A model generated the notes under the pieces. That model saw only the letters and a list, made by a program, of their open reading frames with translations, searched no databases and was not told where the DNA came from. 48,697 nucleotides of DNA from Nostoc indistinguendum CM1-VF10 (GTDB taxonomy: Bacteria > Cyanobacteriota > Cyanobacteriia > Cyanobacteriales > Nostocaceae), in contig JAHHHS010000053.1 of NCBI GenBank assembly GCA_019359215.1, positions 1 to 48,697 on the forward strand, written 5' to 3'. The first letter of the stretch is position 1. Every line of letters begins with the position of its first letter. Both the position numbers and the translations under genes were made by a program. Positions 25,570 to 33,532 of this stretch are shown here, in pieces.

Positions 25570-26280
25570 GTGACTGAGGAAAGCTTGAGACGTGAGTTTA
25601 TGACAAGTACCGTTCAATCCCCCTACAGCAACGAACAGATTGCCGCTTGGTTGCGTGGGCTGCTCACCATTGCTTGGGCAGATGGTAATTTTGACGCCCA
25701 AGAACAAGAATTAATTGCCAACATCACCAAAAATGAATTAGCTCCTAAGATTAAATGCGAATCACTGGAGGTAATTACGCCAGAAGAATTAGCCGCAGTG
25801 TTGGGTAAAGGTACACCACCCGCAGAAAATTTCTTAAGGACAGCAGTGATGGTAGCGATCGCAGATGGTACTTATTCTCCCAGCGAAGATCAGGTTCTGC
25901 ATCAGTTCTGCCAAGTCTTAGGACAGCCAGAGGATTTACTAGAAGCCCTTCGCCACACCCTAGAACATCCACAGCAAGTTACCACCTCTACTATTCCCAG
26001 CCCTGCACTTACAAAACGTCAAATTGATGCACTACATCCCCTACGAGACTGGCTGGATGGGCTAGATATTCAAGACCCAAGAGTAGCCCGCTTTTTGTGT
26101 AAAATGATTCCCTCCCAGTGTCCATTTGAGCGAGATGTCACTTTATTTGGACGAAAGATTGTCCACATACCGCCGATGTGTAAAATCAACCCCTTGTATG
26201 AGCAACTGGTGGGCTTACGTTTCCGTGCCCTCTCTTATCTGGCAGATAAATGCGGTGAAGATGTTTCACCATATATTTAG
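25570..26280 (+). CDS. TerB domain plus Mo-dependent nitrogenase C-terminal domain protein
   Basis: A 236-residue protein (GTG 25570; an alternative ATG at 25600 gives 226). The N-terminal half has two TerB-like helical repeats with acidic pairs (IAWADGNFDAQEQELI and VAIADGTYSPSEDQVL). The C-terminal 80 residues (from about 155) match the Mo-nitro_C family: PLRDWLDGLDIQDPRVARFL, SQCPFERDVTLFGR, IPPMCKINPLYEQLVGLRFR and ALSYLADKCGEDVSPYI. That domain was named after nitrogenase-linked proteins but occurs free in cyanobacteria; two Cys-containing motifs suggest metal or redox binding. It lies 67 bp before obgE. Confidence 0.85.
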   Translation: MTEESLRREFMTSTVQSPYSNEQIAAWLRGLLTIAWADGNFDAQEQELIANITKNELAPKIKCESLEVITPEELAAVLGKGTPPAENFLRTAVMVAIADGTYSPSEDQVLHQFCQVLGQPEDLLEALRHTLEHPQQVTTSTIPSPALTKRQIDALHPLRDWLDGLDIQDPRVARFLCKMIPSQCPFERDVTLFGRKIVHIPPMCKINPLYEQLVGLRFRALSYLADKCGEDVSPYI

Positions 26281-26347
26281 TTAAAGTGGAGAGTGAGGGG
26301 CTATAATTTTTAACTCCTAACTCCTCACTTCTCACTATTACTTAAAT

Positions 26348-27376
26348 ATGCAATTTATCGACCAAGCAAAAATTGAAGTTGAAGCTGGTAAGGGCGGCGA
26401 TGGTATTGTCGCCTTCCGGCGAGAGAAATACGTGCCGACTGGTGGCCCTTCTGGTGGTAATGGGGGAAGAGGCGGTTCGGTATTTTTCGTTGCCGACGAA
26501 AACCTACAAACCTTGTTGGACTTCAGATATAACCATCGATTTCAGGCAGAAAAAGGGACTCGTGGCGGGCCAAATAACTGCACTGGAGCAGCAGGAAAGG
26601 ATTTAATTATCGAAGTTCCCTGTGGTACAACCATTTATGATGCTGAAACTGGCGAAGTGCTAGGGGATTTAATTGAGCCTAAGCAGACTTTGTTGATTGC
26701 TCAAGGTGGTAAAGGCGGACTAGGAAATCAGCATTTCTTGAGTAACCGTAACCGCGCTCCAGAATACGCCCTCCCAGGATTGCCAGGGGAAATAAAGCAG
26801 CTGCGCCTGGAGTTAAAACTTTTGGCAGAAGTTGGAATTATTGGTTTACCAAATGCTGGTAAATCTACTTTAATTTCATCTTTATCAGCTGCACGTCCCA
26901 AAATCGCAGACTACCCTTTCACTACCCTGATCCCAAATTTGGGTGTAGTGCGGAAACCTACTGGTGATGGTACTGTTTTCGCTGACATTCCCGGACTAAT
27001 TGAGGGCGCGGCTCACGGGGCTGGGCTAGGACATGACTTCCTGCGCCATATCGAGCGTACGCGAGTGCTACTTCACTTGATTGATGCCACTAGTGATGAT
27101 GTGGTTAGAGATTACAAAACAATTAAGGAAGAATTACAAGCTTATGGACGGGGTTTAACAGAACGCCCGCAAATTTTGGCGTTGAACAAAATTGATGCAG
27201 TTGATCGGGAAACTGTCGATTTGGAGGCGTTAGCTACCCAACTTAATCATATTTCCTATGCGCCAGTTTTTGTGATTTCGGCAGTTACCCGCACCGGGTT
27301 AGAGCCGATGTTACAGGAAATTTGGAGAATTCTCGACCAAATGAAGGTTCCTGAAGAAGTGGAGGTATTTAGCTAA
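26348..27376 (+). CDS. obgE: GTPase ObgE/CgtA
   Basis: A 342-residue protein, the normal length for the form without the C-terminal OCT domain. The N-terminal glycine-rich Obg fold (1-157; FIDQAKIEVEAGKGGDGIVA, GGPSGGNGGRGGSV) is followed by the G domain: G1 GLPNAGKST, G2/switch DYPFTTL, G3 DIPGLIEGA, G4 NKID and G5 SAVTRTG. Obg associates with the 50S subunit and couples ribosome assembly with stress and growth state. It is intact and highly conserved. Confidence 0.97.
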   Translation: MQFIDQAKIEVEAGKGGDGIVAFRREKYVPTGGPSGGNGGRGGSVFFVADENLQTLLDFRYNHRFQAEKGTRGGPNNCTGAAGKDLIIEVPCGTTIYDAETGEVLGDLIEPKQTLLIAQGGKGGLGNQHFLSNRNRAPEYALPGLPGEIKQLRLELKLLAEVGIIGLPNAGKSTLISSLSAARPKIADYPFTTLIPNLGVVRKPTGDGTVFADIPGLIEGAAHGAGLGHDFLRHIERTRVLLHLIDATSDDVVRDYKTIKEELQAYGRGLTERPQILALNKIDAVDRETVDLEALATQLNHISYAPVFVISAVTRTGLEPMLQEIWRILDQMKVPEEVEVFS

Positions 27377-27464
27377 CGAAATAATTATGAATTATGTTGA
27401 CCTTTAGTGGTAAAGAAGGGGTCAAATAGTTGTTTTTTTGTTCTCTGCGGGAAGAAAGAGGGTA

Positions 27465-27494
27465 GGCGATGCCTGCGGCGGGCTACGCCAACGC
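27465..27494 (-). repeat. Small dispersed repeat (GCGTAGCCCGCCG type), copy in intergenic DNA
   Basis: Read on the minus strand, it matches 41631-41660 at all but a few of 30 positions (shared GGCGTAGCCCGCCG and AGGCATCGC). A palindromic-looking 20-30 nt unit; another partial copy lies near 36938-36951. Confidence 0.75.
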
Positions 27495-27616
27495 ATTTAT
27501 CATCTGCGGCGTAGTTTTTTTGACTAGTAGAATTGATACGAAACCTTAAAAGGCTTGCTGTATCGTTAAATTCGTAGACTAGACTAGAATCACAGGGTAA
27601 CAATCATAGGAATATT

Positions 27617-28222
27617 ATGATGAGCGATCGCGACTACACATTAATCATTGACAAAAGTGGTAGTATGTCCACACCTGACCAAGTGGGTGGTAGAAGTAGA
27701 TGGGAAATAGCTCAAGAGTCTACTCTCGCTTTGGCAAGAAAGGCCGAACAGTTTGACCCCGATGGCATCACTGTTTATGTGTTTTCTGGTAGATTTAAAC
27801 GCTACGATGATGTCACCTCAGCCAAAGTCGCACAGATATTTCTCGAAAATGACCCTGCTGGGGCAACAAACTTAGCAGGTGTACTTCAAGATGCGCTTAA
27901 TAACTACTTTCAACGCAAAGCTGCTGGTAAAACCAAGCCGAACGGAGAGACGATTTTAGTCATCACCGATGGTGAGCCAGACGATCGCAAAGCTGTGTTT
28001 GAAGTAATTATTCATGCGACTCGCCAGATGGAACGTGATGAAGAATTAGCAATTTCAATCATTCAAGTAGGTTCAGATGCCCAAGCAACTAAGTTCCTGA
28101 AGGCTTTGGATGACCAGTTGCAAAGTGTCGGCGCTAAATTTGATATTTGCGACACAGTTACTTTAGATGACTTAGAAGAAATGAGTCTTGTAGATGTATT
28201 AACAAACGCAATAACTGACTAA
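27617..28222 (+). CDS. VWA-domain protein (TerY-like), paralogue 1
   Basis: A 201-residue protein that is one von Willebrand A domain. The metal-ion-dependent adhesion site is complete: Asp12-x-Ser14-x-Ser16 (DKSGSM), Thr84 (AGATNLAG) and Asp118 (VITDGEPDD). The start has two adjacent ATGs behind AGGAA. It resembles the VWA proteins of tellurium-resistance (TerY) loci and, like those, has no signal peptide, so it should be cytosolic. The neighbour at 28279 is a close paralogue (56 bp gap), arisen by tandem duplication. Confidence 0.9.
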   Translation: MMSDRDYTLIIDKSGSMSTPDQVGGRSRWEIAQESTLALARKAEQFDPDGITVYVFSGRFKRYDDVTSAKVAQIFLENDPAGATNLAGVLQDALNNYFQRKAAGKTKPNGETILVITDGEPDDRKAVFEVIIHATRQMERDEELAISIIQVGSDAQATKFLKALDDQLQSVGAKFDICDTVTLDDLEEMSLVDVLTNAITD

Positions 28223-28278
28223 TGCATCTATCAGCCCAAAGTCTAATAAATATTGGCTCTTAAATGGAGAAATGAATA

Positions 28279-28884
28279 ATGCTAGAAAACCGTGACTATA
28301 CCTTGATTATCGACAAAAGTGGCAGCATGGCAACCCAAGATCAAAAGGGCGGTAGAAGTAGATGGTTTGCAGCACAGGAATCTACTTTAGCTTTAGCTAG
28401 TAAGTGCGAGCAATTTGATCCAGATGGCATCACTATTTATTTATTCTCTGGGAAATTTAAGCGATACGAAAATGTGACATCCAGTATAGTAGGACAAATT
28501 TTCAGAGAAAATGATCCCTCTGGTACAACTGACTTGGCAGGTGTGTTAAAACACGCAACTGATGATTATCTTCAACGCAAAGCAGCCGGTCAAACCAAGC
28601 CAAATGGTGAAACAATTTTAGTGATCACCGATGGTGAACCAGATGATCGCAAAGCAGTCATGAAGGTAATTATTGAAACTTCTCGTCGTATCGATAGAGA
28701 TGAAGAATTAGCTATTTCTTTCATTCAAGTCGGCACAGATCCACAAGCTACCCGCTTTCTCAAAGTCTTAGACGATGAACTTCAAAGTGCTGGTGCTAAG
28801 TTTGATATCTGTGACACCATTACTATGGAAGATATGGAAGATTTGAGTCTATCGGAAGTGCTACTCAATGCCATTAATGACTAG
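28279..28884 (+). CDS. VWA-domain protein (TerY-like), paralogue 2
   Basis: A 201-residue VWA domain equal in length to paralogue 1. It keeps the complete MIDAS (DKSGSM, SGTTDLAG, VITDGEPDDRKAV). Differences cluster in the middle (WFAAQESTLALASKCEQF) and near the end (ITMEDMEDLSLSEVLLNAI). An AGAA-rich site precedes ATG 28279. Co-transcription with 27617 and 28917 is likely (gaps 56 and 32 bp). Confidence 0.9.
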   Translation: MLENRDYTLIIDKSGSMATQDQKGGRSRWFAAQESTLALASKCEQFDPDGITIYLFSGKFKRYENVTSSIVGQIFRENDPSGTTDLAGVLKHATDDYLQRKAAGQTKPNGETILVITDGEPDDRKAVMKVIIETSRRIDRDEELAISFIQVGTDPQATRFLKVLDDELQSAGAKFDICDTITMEDMEDLSLSEVLLNAIND

Positions 28885-28916
28885 CCATACTATTTCTATT
28901 TATAGGAATTGCAAAA

Positions 28917-29312
28917 ATGGATTCCATTGATAAACTGTTAGCTGAACTCCAAACCGAATACAAAGAAGTAAAACCACAACAGCAACAGTCAAAATCAGCC
29001 ACAGCCAAATCGTTTATTTCATCATCGCCAAAGTCTGCGTCTTTGATGGATAACCTTTTGGCAGAAGTTAAGGCTAATTTTGCCGAAGAGGATGCTGCTA
29101 TTGAGTTAAAAAGACAGCAAGAATTAGAACAGGAACGAATTCGGCAAGAACAACTCAAAGCCAAACAATTAGAGGTTTTGAAAGTACAGGCAAAAGAATG
29201 GTTAGCCAAAGTAGATCCACTTTCGTCTGAAGGGCTTTGGTTTGAAAGGTTTGCTGAAAGTTACTCTTCTAAATTAGAGGCAGCGATTGAATATTTAAAA
29301 AATAATGATTAA
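28917..29312 (+). CDS. Helical hypothetical protein of the VWA operon
   Basis: A 131-residue protein. It has an N-terminal DSIDKLLAELQTEYKEV motif that is echoed at about 41-57 (SLMDNLLAEVKANFAEE), a Gln/Ser-rich linker, a long charged coiled coil (about 60-95, RQQELEQERIRQEQLKAKQL), and a compact C-terminus (EGLWFERFAESYSSKLEAAI). The repeated short motif could be a docking sequence for the two VWA proteins; that is inference. Family: cyanobacterial hypothetical salt-bridge-type proteins next to VWA genes. Confidence 0.7.
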   Translation: MDSIDKLLAELQTEYKEVKPQQQQSKSATAKSFISSSPKSASLMDNLLAEVKANFAEEDAAIELKRQQELEQERIRQEQLKAKQLEVLKVQAKEWLAKVDPLSSEGLWFERFAESYSSKLEAAIEYLKNND

Positions 29313-29720
29313 TAAATAAGGAATAAAATCAAAATAAAAACGCATTTTTATGTTGCTATGAAACCGGATCAAATCTGCACAAACAATCTTTAAACTAAGT
29401 GTATTGATTTGGATGCAAAAAAGACTCATCTTGCTTTACCACCCAAGCATTCTTTTTTATCAGGTGCATCTGGGGCTTAAAATAATACGCGATCGCTTAA
29501 TTAACAATCGACAATAACCAGAGTTAGTTAACAGTAATATACAAAGCTGGGCTAATTCCTACGCCAACAAGCACAGTTCAAAAATATTTCATTATAAATC
29601 CTTCTCAAAAAACACTTCAAAAAGTTGTAGATGTGATCCAAAATAAAGTCTTAACAAGTTTAGTAAAGTCAAGATAATCCTATTGCAAAAGGGAGTAGTA
29701 GAATCCACCTATAATTAATG
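29313..29720. other. 408-bp intergenic region
   Basis: A+T-rich DNA between convergent operons. One HIP1 site (near 29490) is seen; no gene, hairpin terminator or repeat could be supported. Confidence 0.4.
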
Positions 29721-30062
29721 TTAATGGTGATTTGTTATAGCTAAATGTTGAACAGCCCATTCATGCATAGCATAAAGAATTGGTTGTAAAGTTTCTCCTA
29801 AAGGTGTCAGAGAATATTCTACTTTGGGCGGAATTTGAGGATAAACTTCTCGATGAATAATGCCATCTTCCTCCATTTCTCTAAGTTGCTGAGTCAGCAT
29901 CTTTTGCGTAACTCCAGGTAAAGCCCGTTGCAGCTCACCAAAACGTTTAACGCCAGTCATTAATTCCCTAATAATCAAAACTTTCCAGCGTCCGCCAATC
30001 ACCTTTAGGGTAGTTTCTACTTCACAAGTCAGCCTGAGATTATTTTCTGCTTCAGCTTTCAT
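29721..30062 (-). CDS. HxlR-family transcriptional regulator
   Basis: A 113-residue winged-helix protein. The family signature is complete: LTCEVETTLKVIGGRWKVLI, then RELMTGVKRFGELQRALPGV, then TQKMLTQQLREMEEDGIIHR, and the wing VEYSLTPLGETL. The Cys after LT (Cys14 in RLTCEVE) is where many HxlR proteins sense thiol, quinone or aldehyde stress. Its target is not evident; no reductase gene lies next to it, only a ferritin-like gene 140 bp away on the same strand (upstream side). Confidence 0.92.
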   Translation of the reverse strand: MKAEAENNLRLTCEVETTLKVIGGRWKVLIIRELMTGVKRFGELQRALPGVTQKMLTQQLREMEEDGIIHREVYPQIPPKVEYSLTPLGETLQPILYAMHEWAVQHLAITNHH

Positions 30063-30149
30063 AGTTAGTTTTTAACATTAGATACTCAAGGATATCTATA
30101 ATTCAATACACTTGGGATAGTGATATTTTGCCCCGGAAGATCCCCCCAA

Positions 30150-30168
30150 CCCCCCTTTTTAAGGGGGG
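30150..30168. repeat. CCCCCCTTTTTAAGGGGGG hairpin
   Basis: Short G/C-rich hairpin typical of the ACCCCCC(A/C)ACCCCCC dispersed repeat of cyanobacteria, between the ferritin-like gene and the HxlR gene. Confidence 0.6.
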
Positions 30169-30201
30169 CTTAATCTTTCCTTTTTCAGGCTTGCTCTATA
30201 A

Positions 30202-30945
30202 TTACGTAGCTACCAACTCAGAATCGACTTCTGAGGGCGCACTATCTTGGACTAGCGATCGCGTTTCACCATTACGCTGGAGAATACCACCAACCATTGC
30301 CAACAGGGCGTTTACCTTGCGGGTTCGCCACATATCTACGAGTTGTTGCACTTTAGCAGCAGACATCCGTTGCATCATTGCTTCGTAGAGATAAGCGGCG
30401 TGTCCAGTTTCATCTTGAGCAATACAAAGCATTCCTAACTTCAAGTTACGAGAGGTTGGCTCGTTATCAGGTAATGCTTTCGCCATTCGCGCAAAGTCTT
30501 TACTAGCATCTAACTCAAGAATGTATGTGCTAGCCATAAACACATCCCAGTCAATGACGGCCGGTTTTAGCTGTTCTTGAGTGTAGCCTTCAAAGAATGC
30601 TGCGAAAAAGGGACTACGCTGTTGTGATTTTTTTGTAGATGTAGTTTGGGGTTGAGCCTTAAAATCTATAACTTGTTTATTCAACTGTTGTAAGGCGTGG
30701 GCAAAAATTTTACCATGCCTAGTTTCATCTGATGCATGTTTTGCTAGTTTTTCGGCTAGCCATGTATCGCCTTCGGCAGCAGCGCGATCGCTAAGTGCAG
30801 ATAAAAACGGCACAGAACCAGATTCGGCCAACTGAAACCCCGCAAGGATGTTAGGGCGGGTTTTAGAATCACGAATTTGAGCAGCAGAGTAATAGGCAAA
30901 AGCACCTGAACCAGCTAAATGCAGAACGTGAGTCAAGAAGTTCAT
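30202..30945 (-). CDS. Ferritin-like di-iron domain protein
   Basis: A 247-residue helical protein. Carboxylate/His motifs in the four-helix order of di-iron proteins are seen: QLAESGS (about 38-44), SDETRHG (about 72-78, E-x-x-H), ILELDASKDF (about 143-152) and AQDETGHAAY (about 177-186, E-x-x-H). This fits rubrerythrin/MiaE-like oxidases. A low-complexity Gln/Lys/Ser stretch (95-110) joins the two helix pairs. Substrate unknown; could be an oxygenase or an iron-oxidising protein. Confidence 0.8.
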   Translation of the reverse strand: MNFLTHVLHLAGSGAFAYYSAAQIRDSKTRPNILAGFQLAESGSVPFLSALSDRAAAEGDTWLAEKLAKHASDETRHGKIFAHALQQLNKQVIDFKAQPQTTSTKKSQQRSPFFAAFFEGYTQEQLKPAVIDWDVFMASTYILELDASKDFARMAKALPDNEPTSRNLKLGMLCIAQDETGHAAYLYEAMMQRMSAAKVQQLVDMWRTRKVNALLAMVGGILQRNGETRSLVQDSAPSEVDSELVAT

Positions 30946-31137
30946 CAGAAATTCCCGCCGACAATTGGAAGGTTACAATTCTTATACTAATCCGCATTTT
31001 CTATAGTGTGCCGCCAAAGGCTGTTACTATTTGGAATTTTCAATTGCCTCTGACAGTATGTCGAAGGTTAACAAATATATCTTTGCATTTTGCTAGTATC
31101 ATCCCACATAGGTAATGCGGTAATCAGGTAACTTTGG

Positions 31138-31704
31138 ATGGAGAGATTAATTAAACCAGTGCGATTTTGGCTTTGTGCAACTATCCTAATTTTAGGTTTG
31201 ATTGGCTGCGATGGCTTTATCGGTACTTCTGGAGAACCAGTTGATCGAGTCAGTGATGGCGATACTTTAGTAGTGAAAGATACTAACGGTAAAAATATTA
31301 CCGTGCGCTTTGCTTGTGTAGATGCACCAGAAATAGCTCATACTAATAAAGAAAAGCAGAGTAAACGCATTAGCGATCGCAATCAATTTAATTGGGGTGT
31401 CAAAGCCCAAGAACGGGTACAACAACTTGTGCAACAAGCAGGCGATCGCGTGACTTTGAATATCACAGATAGCGATCGCTATGGACGCAAAATTGCTGAA
31501 GTTCGTTTAAAAAATGGCACATTTGTACAACAGGTATTGCTGCAAGAAGGTTTAGCAAAAGTCTATCGTCCTTATTTAAATAAGTGTCCTAGCAAAGACT
31601 TAGTTCAACAAGCCGAAGCTAAGGCCAAGGAACAACGCCTTGGTATTTGGAGCGATACTAAATTTATTAATCCTTGGGAATACCGGAGCTTATATAAGAA
31701 GTAA
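31138..31704 (+). CDS. Thermonuclease-family (SNase) lipoprotein
   Basis: A 188-residue protein. A lipobox LGLIGC puts the lipidated Cys at residue 24. The staphylococcal-nuclease fold follows: VSDGDTLVVKD (calcium-binding Asp), VRFACVDAPEIAH (catalytic Arg region), DRYGRKIAEV (second Asp/Arg) and LLQEGLAKVYRPY. It probably degrades extracellular or periplasmic DNA/RNA for nutrient recovery. Start at ATG 31138; monocistronic. Confidence 0.9.
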   Translation: MERLIKPVRFWLCATILILGLIGCDGFIGTSGEPVDRVSDGDTLVVKDTNGKNITVRFACVDAPEIAHTNKEKQSKRISDRNQFNWGVKAQERVQQLVQQAGDRVTLNITDSDRYGRKIAEVRLKNGTFVQQVLLQEGLAKVYRPYLNKCPSKDLVQQAEAKAKEQRLGIWSDTKFINPWEYRSLYKK

Positions 31705-31782
31705 AACTTGAAAGCTCGGTGTTGCATATTTGCCTAAGCGATGATTTAGCAACTTCCAAAATTCCCCCCTGCCGCGCCTCTC

Positions 31783-32670
31783 CTACTCCTCTCCCCAGGT
31801 TTGTAGTTGCAAATAAACCAGTACCAGCGTCACTGCTAGTAACACCGTCGCGGCGGCTGCTGCATAACCAAAATCAAATTGCCCAAAAGCCTCTTGATAA
31901 ATGTAGTAAACCAGCAAATTAGTCGAATTCAGTGGCCCACCGCCAGTCATCACAAAAACTTGCTCAAAACTCCGCAATGTAAAAATCGCGGTAGTGATGA
32001 TTGCAAATATCATAGTAGGGCGCAATCCGGGCAGAGTAATATACCAAAATTGTTGCCAAGCATTTGCTCCATCTAAATCTGCTGCTTCATAACGGCTGGG
32101 AGGAATTGCTTGCAATCCTGCTAAAAAAACCACCATATTGAAACCTAATTGTTTCCAAATGCTCATTAAAATAAGTACTGGCATTGCCCAAAATGTGTTT
32201 CCTAGCCAGGGTATGTCTGGAATGCTAAAAAAAGCTAAAAGTCCGTTAACTGGCCCTGATGTTTGAAACAGCCAGCGAAATCCCAAACCGGCTGCCACAA
32301 GTGAGATAATTGAAGGCAGAAAATAAGCACTTCGCAGCAATCCCCGCAAGGGAATAGAGCGGTTTAATAGCACTGCTAGTCCCAAGGAAATAACTAAACT
32401 GGGAATGATGGTGGCAACCGTAAAATAAAAGGTGTTACCCAGAACTTGCCAAAAATCATGGTTGGCTAACAAGCGCCAATAGTTTCTTAAACCTATCCAA
32501 TAAGTACCTTTTAAAGTGAAGCTACCAGCAGTGAAACTGAGGTAAAACAAATAGGCGATCGGCCAAATGATAAAAACGCTTAGTAAAATTAGTGCTGGTG
32601 TGAGAAAAACCCAGGCAGCTACTGTATCATTATCCAACCAGGACTTAGTATTAGTATATTTTTTTTGCAT
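31783..32670 (-). CDS. ABC transporter sugar permease (UgpA/MalF type)
   Basis: A 295-residue protein with six membrane helices (first AWVFLTPALILLSVFIIWPI, last AAAATVLLAVTLVLVYLQL). The EAA coupling motif EAADLDGANAWQQFWYITLP binds the ATPase. Such permeases form heterodimers with a second permease and use a periplasmic sugar- or glycerol-phosphate-binding protein; neither lies within the window. The N-terminus is divergent with purN, with only 25 bp between the starts, so promoters must overlap the coding regions. Confidence 0.9.
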   Translation of the reverse strand: MQKKYTNTKSWLDNDTVAAWVFLTPALILLSVFIIWPIAYLFYLSFTAGSFTLKGTYWIGLRNYWRLLANHDFWQVLGNTFYFTVATIIPSLVISLGLAVLLNRSIPLRGLLRSAYFLPSIISLVAAGLGFRWLFQTSGPVNGLLAFFSIPDIPWLGNTFWAMPVLILMSIWKQLGFNMVVFLAGLQAIPPSRYEAADLDGANAWQQFWYITLPGLRPTMIFAIITTAIFTLRSFEQVFVMTGGGPLNSTNLLVYYIYQEAFGQFDFGYAAAAATVLLAVTLVLVYLQLQTWGEE

Positions 32671-32695
32671 CTATAAATTAACCCTCTTAGCTGTT

Positions 32696-33364
32696 ATGAC
32701 CCTCTGCCCTGATTCTACCCTTAGCTTGGCTTCTCCCAGCATTAGCGATTGTCAACTAGTCGCCCCTTTAAAACTGGGAATTATGGCTTCTGGGAATGGC
32801 AGCAATTTTGATGTAGTTGCCCAAGCTATCCAAGATGGGCAGCTAAATGCCCAAATTCAAGTTTTAATTTACAATAACCCCTCGGCTAAGGCAGCTGTCA
32901 GAGCAGCCAATAGAGGTGTAGAAGCTGTTTTATTGAATCACCGCAACTATAAAAGTCGAGAAGAGTTTGATCAGGAAATTGTGCAGACATTGCAGCACTA
33001 CGATGTGGAATGGGTAATTTTGGCAGGTTGGATGCGATTGTTAACATCAGTTTTCATGGATGCCTTTCCTGATAAAATTATTAATATCCATCCTAGTTTG
33101 TTACCTAGTTTCAAGGGAATCCATGCTGTTGAACAAGCCTTAGCATCTGGGGTAAAAATCACTGGTTGTACAGCGCATATAGCTTGTTTAGAAATGGACA
33201 GTGGCCCAATATTGATGCAAGCCGCAGTACCAGTGTTGCCGGATGATACAGCAGAAACACTCCACGCCAGGATTCAAATACAGGAACATCGAATTTTACC
33301 ACTAGCGATCGCTCTAGCAGCTTCTTCGTCAAAAACTACACTAAGCTCAATGCACTTGGGTTAA
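32696..33364 (+). CDS. purN: Phosphoribosylglycinamide formyltransferase PurN
   Basis: A 222-residue protein from ATG 32696 (longer in-frame starts overlap the divergent permease gene). PurN transfers a formyl group from 10-formyl-THF to GAR in purine synthesis. Seen: LGIMASGNGSNFD (phosphate loop), the catalytic Asn-His region IINIHPSLLPSFKGIHAVEQ and the metal/catalytic Asp region CTAHIACLEMDSGPI. The N-terminal 28 residues before LGIMASG are an extension common in cyanobacteria. The end (KTTLSSMHLG) is unusual and just before repeat DNA. Confidence 0.93.
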   Translation: MTLCPDSTLSLASPSISDCQLVAPLKLGIMASGNGSNFDVVAQAIQDGQLNAQIQVLIYNNPSAKAAVRAANRGVEAVLLNHRNYKSREEFDQEIVQTLQHYDVEWVILAGWMRLLTSVFMDAFPDKIINIHPSLLPSFKGIHAVEQALASGVKITGCTAHIACLEMDSGPILMQAAVPVLPDDTAETLHARIQIQEHRILPLAIALAASSSKTTLSSMHLG

Positions 33365-33365
33365 A

Positions 33366-33526
33366 AGAGGACAAGGAGCAGGGGGCAGAGAGAAAGAGGA
33401 CAAGGGGCAGGGGGCAGCGAGAAAAGGGGAAAAAGAACCTGCATCGAGCCTTTCACTTACCCTTACACACTGCTACCTGCTCCCCCTGCTCCCTGCTCCC
33501 TGCTCCCTGCCCCCTTGCTTCTTCCA
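33366..33526. repeat. Low-complexity GGGGCAGGGGGC / CTGCTCCC inverted repeat
   Basis: A purine-rich block (about 33366-33430, GGACAAGGGGCAGGGGGCAG) faces a complementary pyrimidine block (about 33475-33515, repeated CTGCTCC), so the RNA could form a long hairpin between the convergent purN and GAF-protein genes. Similar blocks recur near 37590. Confidence 0.7.
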
Positions 33527-33532
33527 CAAGGG

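Noticed and set aside
33366..33526. Purine/pyrimidine blocks considered as a CRISPR-like array
   Set aside because: No regular spacer-repeat period; it is a low-complexity inverted repeat.
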